A stretch of DNA of 28,860 nucleotides from Minisyncoccota bacterium (lineage in GTDB: Bacteria > Patescibacteriota > Minisyncoccia > Minisyncoccales > Minisyncoccaceae): positions 1 through 28,860 of the forward strand of contig JAQVLU010000002.1 of assembly GCA_028703995.1 (NCBI GenBank). Reading direction: 5' to 3'. Every line of letters starts with the position of its first letter. The first letter of the stretch is position 1. A model generated the notes under the pieces. The model was not told where the DNA came from. It ran no database searches and worked only from the letters and a program-made list of their open reading frames with translations. Both the position numbers and the translations under genes were made by a program. Below are positions 22,401 to 28,860 of the stretch, piece after piece.

Positions 22401-23731
22401 GAAAAAAACATCCAATTTTTAGATACAGAAAGTTTGAATATGCTTTTGAAAAAGAAAGTTTAAATATTTCTTTTGATTTTTTATTAGAGCCTAATATAGA
22501 ATTCAAACCAACATTAAAAATAAAAGGAATTAAAAAAAATAATTTTGATAAAGAAATTTTAGACAACCTTGTCTTTAATCTAGGAATGATTGAACTTGTT
22601 AGTTATTATAAAGCAAGTTGTGCTAAAGAAATTATTATTGAGTGCGGAAGCTTAAGCTTAAAACAAAAGAATTTTTGGAAGAAATTATATCTTAAAGGTT
22701 TGGGGGAATTCTTCTTTGAGAATAAAATAGATTTTACGCAAAAAGATTTTTTAAAGATAACTTCTAATTCTCAAAAAAAATTCAAAGTTAAAAAAGTGAA
22801 AACAGAAGAAAAGACTCTTCTTCCAATAGGGGGAGGAAAGGACTCTATTGTTTCCTTAAACCTACTTAAAAATGAAAATATTTGTTATCTTGGCTTGAAT
22901 AAAACAAAAGAAATAGAAAAAACTATTGGCAAAAATAAACATATTTACATTGAAAGAAAAATAGACAAAAAGCTTCTAGAATTAAACCTTCTTAATTATT
23001 ACAACGGACACACACCTTTTTCTGCTTACTTGGCTTTTTTAAGTCTTCTTACCGCTTATCTTACTTCTTCAAAATATATCGCTCTTTCGAACGAAAGAAG
23101 CGCCAATGAGGAAACAATGATTTATCTTCATAAAAAAATAAACCATCAATATTCAAAAACTTTTGAATTTGAAAATGATTTTAGAAAATATACACAAGAA
23201 TTTTTAATTAAAGGAATTGAATATTTTAGTTTTTTAAGGCCTTTATACGAAATTCAAATTGCAAAAATATTTACAAGATATAAAAAATACTATCCTATTT
23301 TTATGAGTTGTAATGAAGCAAATAAAACTTGCTCTGGTACAAAAGAAAAAACTCTTTCATGGTGTGGCAATTGCCCAAAATGTCTTTTTGTTTTTATCAT
23401 TCTTTATCCTTTTATGGAAGAAAAAGATTTATTCAAAATATTTAACAAGAACTTATATGAGGACAAAAACTTAAAAAAAGAATTATTGAAACTTTTGAAT
23501 AGTAAACCCTTTGAATGCGTCGGAACAAAAGAAGAATCTCTTTTAGGGCTATTTCTAAGCTATGAAAAAGCAAAAGGAAAAAATTACTACCTTTTGAATT
23601 ATTTGAAAAAAAACAATTATTTTGAAAAAATTAATAAAGAAAAAATATTAAATTCATTTAATGAAAAAAACAATCTTCCTTCAAAATTTTTAAAAATATT
23701 AAAAAATGAAATTACAAGATCTAAAAAATAA
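22391..23731 (+). CDS. murL: Probable MurL, UDP-MurNAc-L-Ala-L-Glu epimerase (PP-loop)
   Basis: A 446-residue protein with a PP-loop ATP pyrophosphatase motif, LLPIGGGKDSIVSL (GGGKDS at 147-152). Further blocks fit the MurL family as I know it: LSNERSAN (232-239), HQYSKTFEFENDF (252-264), YFSFLRPL (278-285), MSCNEA (305-310) and a CxxCxxC cluster in WCGNCPKC (C325, C328, C331). MurL, first found in Xanthomonas, uses ATP to epimerise the terminal L-Glu of UDP-MurNAc-L-Ala-L-Glu, replacing the need for D-Glu made by a racemase. The gene lies between mraY and murD, overlapping both (10 and 26 bp), exactly where such an activity is wanted. The family call is from motif memory plus context; another PP-loop enzyme is possible. 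Confidence 0.75.
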   Translation: MDLRKKHPIFRYRKFEYAFEKESLNISFDFLLEPNIEFKPTLKIKGIKKNNFDKEILDNLVFNLGMIELVSYYKASCAKEIIIECGSLSLKQKNFWKKLYLKGLGEFFFENKIDFTQKDFLKITSNSQKKFKVKKVKTEEKTLLPIGGGKDSIVSLNLLKNENICYLGLNKTKEIEKTIGKNKHIYIERKIDKKLLELNLLNYYNGHTPFSAYLAFLSLLTAYLTSSKYIALSNERSANEETMIYLHKKINHQYSKTFEFENDFRKYTQEFLIKGIEYFSFLRPLYEIQIAKIFTRYKKYYPIFMSCNEANKTCSGTKEKTLSWCGNCPKCLFVFIILYPFMEEKDLFKIFNKNLYEDKNLKKELLKLLNSKPFECVGTKEESLLGLFLSYEKAKGKNYYLLNYLKKNNYFEKINKEKILNSFNEKNNLPSKFLKILKNEITRSKK

Positions 23732-24923
23732 AAAAATAATAATTCTTGGTTTTGGTAGAGAGGGAAAGAATACCTACAAAACTTTAAAAAAACTTTTTCC
23801 AGAAAAAAGCATTGCCTTAGCTGATAAAAAGAAAATAGATATTTCTGAAAAAGAAGTTTTTTCAGGTAAAAATTATTTAGAAAAATTAAATAACTACGAA
23901 GTAATTATTAAAACTCCAGGAATTCCTTTAAAAGAAATTAAACCCTACGCCTCAAAAGCAAAAATCACTTCACAAACTGAACTCTTTTTAAATAGTTGTC
24001 CGGGAAAAGTTATTGGAATAACTGGAACAAAAGGGAAAAGTACCACCTCTTCTTTAATTTATAAAATATTAAAAGATCATTTTAGTGGCGTTAAACTTAT
24101 TGGAAATATTGGAAAACCTTGTTTGTCTTATCTTTTAAAAGCAAAACCAACAGATATTTTTGTTTTTGAAATGTCTTGCCATCAACTTGATCATATTTCT
24201 AAAAGTCCACACATTGCAGTTTTTACAAACATATATCCCGAACACCTAGATTACTACAAAACTTTTTTAAAATATTTTAACGCTAAGAAAAATATTACTA
24301 AGTTTCAAAATAAAAACGACTTCTTTGTCTACAATCCTCAGTTTAAAAAAATTAAAGACATTAAAACTAAGGCACACAAAATACCTTTTGAAAAATCTTT
24401 TAAGAAAGAAAGAATACATGAAGATTCTATTTCCGCATCAGTTACTGTTGCAAAGATTTTTGGCTTAACCGAAGAAGAAATTAAAAAAAGCGTTAACTCT
24501 TTTAAAACACTTGATTCAAGGATGGAGTTTGTAGGAACTTTTAATAAAATTGATTTCTATAACGACTCTCTATCTACAATCCCAGAAGCAACCATTTTTG
24601 CTTTGAATGAAATTAAAAATATTGATACTTTAATTTTAGGAGGTTTAGACAGGGGAATCGATTATACAAACCTTACTGAAGAAATAAAGAAGAAAAATAT
24701 AAAAAATATTATTCTTTTTCCAAACACTGATAAAAAAATATATCACGAACTTAAAAACGAAAAGATTAATTTTTTCTTTACTAGTAAAATGAAAGAAGCT
24801 GTTTTGATAGCTAAAGAAAAGACAGAAAAAGGAAAAGTCTGTTTACTTTCTCCAGCTGCTTCAAGCTACAATCTTTTTAAGAATTACAAAGATAGAGCTA
24901 ATCAATTTAAAAAATACTTATGA
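23706..24923 (+). CDS. murD: MurD-type glutamate ligase (possibly MurD2, L-Glu-specific)
   Basis: This 405-residue Mur ligase has a Rossmann N-terminus (IIILGFGREGKNT), the ATP loop GTKGKSTT (107-114), FEMSCHQLD, NIYPEHLDYY, the C-terminal MEFVGTFNKIDFYNDS block and LSPAASSYNLFKNYKDRANQF. The last block is characteristic of MurD. YNDSLSTIPEATIFAL differs from the usual NDSKATN, and pairs in my memory with MurD2, which adds L-Glu for later epimerisation by MurL. The overlap with murL (26 bp) supports that pairing. It would add Glu to UDP-MurNAc-L-Ala. The MurD assignment is firm; MurD2 specificity is inferred. The TGA stop overlaps ftsW by 4 bp. Confidence 0.9.
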   Translation: MKLQDLKNKKIIILGFGREGKNTYKTLKKLFPEKSIALADKKKIDISEKEVFSGKNYLEKLNNYEVIIKTPGIPLKEIKPYASKAKITSQTELFLNSCPGKVIGITGTKGKSTTSSLIYKILKDHFSGVKLIGNIGKPCLSYLLKAKPTDIFVFEMSCHQLDHISKSPHIAVFTNIYPEHLDYYKTFLKYFNAKKNITKFQNKNDFFVYNPQFKKIKDIKTKAHKIPFEKSFKKERIHEDSISASVTVAKIFGLTEEEIKKSVNSFKTLDSRMEFVGTFNKIDFYNDSLSTIPEATIFALNEIKNIDTLILGGLDRGIDYTNLTEEIKKKNIKNIILFPNTDKKIYHELKNEKINFFFTSKMKEAVLIAKEKTEKGKVCLLSPAASSYNLFKNYKDRANQFKKYL

Positions 24924-26014
24924 AAAGAACCTCTTCTTTTATGCCAAGCATCCCTCTTTTAATTTGCTCACTGCTTTTTATTTTGATTGGAATAATCACT
25001 ATCGCTACCGCTTCAACACCATTTGCAATAAGCAAAGGTTTTTCACCTAATTACTATTTAATTCATCAAGTTCTTTTTGGATTTCTTCCAGGAATAATTT
25101 TAGGAATAATTGCTTTTTTAACTCCCTTAAAATTTATAAAAAAAAGTTCTCTAATTCTTTTTATCATTTCCATGATTCTAATGTTTTCTGTTTTTATTCC
25201 CGGTATTGGAATAAACGAGGGAGGGGCTTCAAGATGGATTAATATTTTAGGTTTCAGTTTTCAGCCTTCTGAGTTTTTAAAATTAACTAGTATTCTTTAT
25301 TTGGGAGCCATTTTTAGTAACGAAAAAGGGAAACAAAACCTTACAAACTTTATTGTTGTTTTAGTTTTAATTGCTAGCGCCTTCCTTTTTCAAAAAGACT
25401 TAAGCACTTTTGTGGCTATTTTTGCTGTTTGTGTAGCTATTTTACTCACAACTAAAACAAAATTAAAGGGAATTGTTTTTACCCTTTTGGGTGGAGGAGC
25501 TTTTATTGCTTTAATGATTTTACTTTTTCCTTATAGAATGCAACGAATGACTACCTTGTTTAATCCAAGCGAAGGTGTAACTGGTGAAGCTTATCAAATT
25601 AATCAATCCCTTATTTCTATTGGTTCAGGAGGACTTAATGGTTCTGGTCTTGGGCTAAGCGCGCAAAAACTAGGTTTCGTTCCAGAAGCAATGTCTGACT
25701 CAATTTTTACGATATATGCCGAAGAATTGGGATTTTTAGGATGTGCTTTTTTAATCTTTCTTTTTATCTTTTTCATTATCTACTCTGTAAATCTTGCTAA
25801 AAAAGCAGACCCTTTTGGAAAATTTTTAACTATTGGTATTGTAACTTGGATTGTTATTCAATCAGCTATTAATATTTTTGCAATGTCCGGTTTTTTCCCA
25901 GTCACAGGAATACCTTTACCTTTCTTAAGTTACGGAGGAACTCACCTTGTTTTTGAATTAATCGCACTAGGAATTCTTTTAAACATATCAAGAACTGTTA
26001 ACAATAATGAATAA
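24920..26014 (+). CDS. ftsW: FtsW/RodA-type SEDS peptidoglycan polymerase
   Basis: This 364-residue protein with about 10 membrane helices polymerises lipid II into glycan strands together with a class B PBP. Family blocks are GGASRWINILGFSFQPSEF, the conserved aspartate in PEAMSDSIFTIYAEELG (equivalent to the essential Asp of FtsW/RodA) and PFLSYGGTHL near the C-terminus. The place between murD and murG is the usual one for FtsW rather than RodA. The murG promoter is buried in and just after its 3' end, so murG may be expressed separately. Confidence 0.93.
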   Translation: MKRTSSFMPSIPLLICSLLFILIGIITIATASTPFAISKGFSPNYYLIHQVLFGFLPGIILGIIAFLTPLKFIKKSSLILFIISMILMFSVFIPGIGINEGGASRWINILGFSFQPSEFLKLTSILYLGAIFSNEKGKQNLTNFIVVLVLIASAFLFQKDLSTFVAIFAVCVAILLTTKTKLKGIVFTLLGGGAFIALMILLFPYRMQRMTTLFNPSEGVTGEAYQINQSLISIGSGGLNGSGLGLSAQKLGFVPEAMSDSIFTIYAEELGFLGCAFLIFLFIFFIIYSVNLAKKADPFGKFLTIGIVTWIVIQSAINIFAMSGFFPVTGIPLPFLSYGGTHLVFELIALGILLNISRTVNNNE

Positions 26015-26026
26015 TTAGTATATAAT
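25998..26026 (+). promoter_or_regulatory. murG promoter, near-consensus with leaderless geometry
   Basis: TTAACA (25998-26003), a 17-bp spacer and a perfect TATAAT (26021-26026), then six nucleotides to the ATG at 26033. The expected start is the A of the ATG. The -35 lies within the ftsW coding region. Confidence 0.7.
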
Positions 26027-26032
26027 AAGAAT

Positions 26033-27160
26033 ATGAAAATAATATTAGCCGGAGGAGGAACCGGAGGACACACCTTTCCACTTATCGCTGTTTTGAGAGA
26101 AATTAAAAGACATTCATTGAATGCTATTGATTTTTTGTATCTAGGACCAAAAGATCAGTTTACTTACGAAGCTTTTTTAAAAGAAGGAATTGAAACTTCT
26201 TTTTGTAATGCTGGAAAAGTAAGACGTTATGGTGGCTTTTCTGTTTTTATAAACAACCTTATTGATGTTTTTTTTATTACTCCAATAGGAATTATGCAAG
26301 CTTTTATTAAAATATATTTCTATGTGCCTGACCTTGTTTTTAGTAAAGGTGGTTATGGTTCTTTCCCAGTGATTATTGCTGCTACTCTTTTAGGAGTTCC
26401 TGTAATCTTACACGAATCAGATGTTATCCCAGGAAAAACAAACAAGTTATTAGCTTCTTTTGCTTTCAAGATATATACTGCTTTTCCTGAAAAAAATGTT
26501 AGTTTTTTCCCTTTAAAAAAAATGGTTCAAATGGGAAATCCTATCAGAGAAAATATTCTTAGCGGAAGCGCTCAAAAAGGGAAAGAAATATTTAATTTAA
26601 ACTTTGAAAAACCAACTGTCTTATTCTTAGGTGGATCTCAAGGTTCTACTCGTATAAATGAACTCATTATTCAAATAATTCCAGAGATACTTAAATATTT
26701 TGAAGTAATTCATCAAACAGGATTTGAAGATTTAGAAAGAGTTAAAAAATATGCTAAAGCTTTAATTAAAGAAGATCTTTCTTCTGAATATCACGCCTAT
26801 CCTTTCTTAAATGAAGAAGAAATTAAAAGCGCCTATGCTGTCTCAGATATTATTGTTGCTAGGGCAGGGGCAGGAACAATTTTTGAAATCAGTGCAAATG
26901 GAAAACCAAGTATTTTAATCCCTCTTCCAGAAGCAGCTCAGAACCATCAATTGAAAAATGCCTTAACTTATGCTAAATTAACACAATCAGCTATTGTTAT
27001 TGAAGAAAAAAATCTAACGCCAAACTTTTTCTTAGCTGAATTAAAAAACATTTTTCAATTTAAAAATGTTAAAAGATTAGGAGAACAAGCTAAACAATTT
27101 TCAATACCAAACAGTGCTGAAATAATAGCTAAAGATATAATAAAATTTTTAGAATCATGA
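26033..27160 (+). CDS. murG: MurG, UDP-GlcNAc:lipid I N-acetylglucosaminyltransferase
   Basis: A 375-residue GT-B glycosyltransferase converting lipid I to lipid II on the inner membrane face. The N-terminal loop is AGGGTGGHTFPL, the second glycine loop is FLGGSQGSTRINE and the UDP-GlcNAc site is ARAGAGTIFEISANGKPSILIPLPEA, with the QNHQLKNA block after it. HESDVIPGKTNK is also typical. Compared with E. coli MurG there is a slightly longer hydrophobic patch around residues 68-95, perhaps for membrane contact. gltX overlaps its stop by 4 bp. Confidence 0.95.
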   Translation: MKIILAGGGTGGHTFPLIAVLREIKRHSLNAIDFLYLGPKDQFTYEAFLKEGIETSFCNAGKVRRYGGFSVFINNLIDVFFITPIGIMQAFIKIYFYVPDLVFSKGGYGSFPVIIAATLLGVPVILHESDVIPGKTNKLLASFAFKIYTAFPEKNVSFFPLKKMVQMGNPIRENILSGSAQKGKEIFNLNFEKPTVLFLGGSQGSTRINELIIQIIPEILKYFEVIHQTGFEDLERVKKYAKALIKEDLSSEYHAYPFLNEEEIKSAYAVSDIIVARAGAGTIFEISANGKPSILIPLPEAAQNHQLKNALTYAKLTQSAIVIEEKNLTPNFFLAELKNIFQFKNVKRLGEQAKQFSIPNSAEIIAKDIIKFLES

Positions 27161-28545
27161 TTAGAACAAGATTTGCACCATCACCAACAGGAGCTTTACA
27201 TATAGGAGGTTTAAGAACCGCTCTTTTTAGCTATTTATTCGCTAAACAAAACAATGGAGAGTTTTTTTTAAGAATAGAAGATACAGATAAAGCTAGATCT
27301 AAAAAAGAATGGGAAGCAGTGATTTTTGAAAACTTAAAAGAATTAAATATTTCTTGGGATAATGAAGCTCCAAGACAAAGTGAAAGAGGGGAAATATATA
27401 AAAAATATCTTCAAAAAATGCTTGAAGAAGGAACCGCCTATTATTGTTTTTGCACAAAAGAAGAATTAGATGAAGAAAGAGATAGGCTTATGAAAGAAGA
27501 AAGGGCGCCTATTCATCAAGGGAAGTATAGAGATTTTGGACTTAAAAATGCTTTAAAAAAAATAGAAGAAGGAAACCATCCAGTGATAAGATTTAAATGT
27601 CCTTTAAACAGAGATGTTTGTTTTAATGATTTGATAAGAGGGGAAATAAAAATAAATACAAGCGATGTTGGAGACTTCATTATTGCTAAAGATTTAGACA
27701 ATCCTTTATATAACTTAACCTGCGCAATTGATGACGCAGAGATGGGTATTACTCATGTTATTAGAGGAGAAGAACATATTCCTAATACCCCAAAACAAAT
27801 TCTTTTAGAAGAAGCTTTGGGTTTCAATAATATTATTTTTGCTCACTTGTCTTTAATCTTGGGAAAAGATAAGAAAAAATTATCAAAAAGAGAGGGTTCA
27901 ACCGCAGTTTCTATTTATTTAGAAGAAGGCTATCTTCCGGAAGCAATTATTAACTTTATTGCTTTTTTGGGCTGGAATCCAGGAACCGAAAAAGAAATTT
28001 ATTCAATGGAAGAATTAATTAAAGACTTTTCTATCAAAAAAATATCTAAATCAGGATCTATTTTTAATATCGACAAATTAGATTGGCTTAATGGAATATA
28101 TATTAGGAATATGGATTTAGACAAACTAACTTTAAGATGCCTTCCTTTTTTAAAAGAAGAAGAAGGGATCGATAACAAAAAAATTGTCCTTGCTTTAAAA
28201 GACAGATTGAAAAAAATAAAAGACATTAAAGAGCTTTCAAATTATTTTTATGGAGAAGAAGTTTTTTATGAAAAGGAACTTTTAAGATGGAAAGACATGA
28301 GCGATGAAGAAGTTAAAAAGTCTCTTCTTCAAGCTAAAACTTTGATTGAAAATATAGAATTTAATAATTTACAAGAAGAACTAATTAAAGAAGCTAAAAA
28401 AAGCCCTTCTATTGGTGGCTTTATGTGGCCTCTTCGAGTAGCTTTAAGTGGGCAAAAAGCTTCCGCCGGTCCAGCCGAGATAATGGACATAATTGGCAAA
28501 GAAAAATCTTTAAAGAGAATAAATAAAGCAATAAATATAATATAA
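27157..28545 (+). CDS. gltX: Glutamate--tRNA ligase
   Basis: A 462-residue class I synthetase. The HIGH region is FAPSPTGALHIGGLRTALFSYL, the KMSKS equivalent is KKKLSKREG, and DFIIAKDLDNPLYNLTCAIDDAEMGITHVIRGEEH is the usual central block. The C-terminal anticodon-binding domain has the length of bacterial GluRS. It could charge only tRNA-Glu or also tRNA-Gln; the window cannot decide this. Its start overlaps murG (ATGA), and a secreted-protein gene begins 2 bp after its stop. Confidence 0.96.
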   Translation: MIRTRFAPSPTGALHIGGLRTALFSYLFAKQNNGEFFLRIEDTDKARSKKEWEAVIFENLKELNISWDNEAPRQSERGEIYKKYLQKMLEEGTAYYCFCTKEELDEERDRLMKEERAPIHQGKYRDFGLKNALKKIEEGNHPVIRFKCPLNRDVCFNDLIRGEIKINTSDVGDFIIAKDLDNPLYNLTCAIDDAEMGITHVIRGEEHIPNTPKQILLEEALGFNNIIFAHLSLILGKDKKKLSKREGSTAVSIYLEEGYLPEAIINFIAFLGWNPGTEKEIYSMEELIKDFSIKKISKSGSIFNIDKLDWLNGIYIRNMDLDKLTLRCLPFLKEEEGIDNKKIVLALKDRLKKIKDIKELSNYFYGEEVFYEKELLRWKDMSDEEVKKSLLQAKTLIENIEFNNLQEELIKEAKKSPSIGGFMWPLRVALSGQKASAGPAEIMDIIGKEKSLKRINKAINII

Positions 28546-28547
28546 AT

Positions 28548-28860
28548 ATGTTTAAAAAAATACTTGTTTCAATGATCATTTCTTTATTAATTATATCAAC
28601 TAATGTTTCTGCTACGGAACTTCCTGAAACAGAAGAAGATGTTAAAAATGTTGGAATAGAAATTATGAATCAAGTCTTTAGTAAAAGCTTTTTTGACACC
28701 TTTAAAGAAAACTACAACAAATATTTTTCTGTCTATTATACAAATCTTTACGAATGTTTTAAAGAAATCGTCTATCCAAAAGTACAAACTTTTTTAAGTG
28801 AGATAACCTCAAGTGAAGAATATCAAAAAGAAAAAGAAGAATTAAAAGAAGACTTTCCTA
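28548..28860 (+). CDS. Secreted or lipid-independent exported protein of unknown function (3' partial)
   Basis: The frame opens with MFKKILVSMIISLLIISTNV followed by SATE: a basic start, a hydrophobic core and a VSA cleavage site, a clear Sec signal peptide. The visible mature part (about 80 residues) is polar and helical, rich in Glu, Lys, Phe and Tyr, with one cysteine in LYECF. It continues past the window edge. No family recognised. It starts 2 bp after gltX, so it is probably co-transcribed. Confidence 0.75.
   Translation, partial: MFKKILVSMIISLLIISTNVSATELPETEEDVKNVGIEIMNQVFSKSFFDTFKENYNKYFSVYYTNLYECFKEIVYPKVQTFLSEITSSEEYQKEKEELKEDFP

Noticed and set aside
1..28860. tRNA or rRNA genes, insertion sequences, prophage or attachment sites
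   Set aside because: The few intergenic gaps are short and, where read closely, show no cloverleaf; there are no transposase, integrase or phage-like proteins and no long direct repeats were noticed.

Overview
The window reads as a chromosomal segment of a low-GC (about 30 % by eye), gene-dense bacterium. It most resembles a member of the Candidate Phyla Radiation (Patescibacteria), probably Parcubacteria-like. Supporting signs are very short or overlapping gene junctions, compact versions of housekeeping enzymes, an archaeal-like compact ValRS, a stand-alone FTR-type protein, and an apparent MurL gene beside murD. TGA acts as a normal stop (U32 gene, M50 gene, murD, murG), so the UGA=Gly code of Gracilibacteria/Absconditabacteria does not apply. 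The lineage is an inference from style and gene content, not a database result.

Layout. 1-3043: a U32-family protein (cut by the left edge), rmuC and rlmN. 3063-6486: an FTR-like disulfide reductase, pyrH, a Cas4/RecB-like nuclease, xseA, xseB and thioredoxin. 6551-9819: an S41 protease, ribosomal protein L9 and CTP synthase, closed by a bidirectional terminator shared with the convergent rpmA (L27). 10167-12864: a small membrane protein, a divergent cis-prenyltransferase, ThpR and MurC. 12922-13741: a cupin protein, a probable structured small RNA with a near-consensus promoter, and convergent rpmB (L28). 13816-16507: an M50 protease, an amino-acid permease and a CaCA-type exchanger. 16567-16659: a 30-residue membrane peptide. 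16718-28545: valS, aspS, a D,D-carboxypeptidase, mraY, murL, murD, ftsW, murG and gltX, almost all touching or overlapping. 28548-end: the start of a secreted protein.

How it fits together. The window carries much of the peptidoglycan pathway: cis-prenyltransferase, MurC, MurD, MraY, MurG, the FtsW-type polymerase and a D,D-carboxypeptidase. The gene between mraY and murD has a PP-loop and matches MurL, the ATP-dependent epimerase that converts the terminal L-Glu of UDP-MurNAc-L-Ala-L-Glu to D-Glu. The organism may therefore load L-Glu with a MurD2-type ligase and epimerise afterwards.

Regulation. Almost no gene has a Shine-Dalgarno sequence at a usable distance. At least four genes or operons (FTR, M50 protease, valS, murG) have a -10 hexamer ending exactly 6 nt before the ATG, which predicts leaderless mRNAs. 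No tRNA, rRNA, CRISPR array, insertion sequence or prophage was seen.
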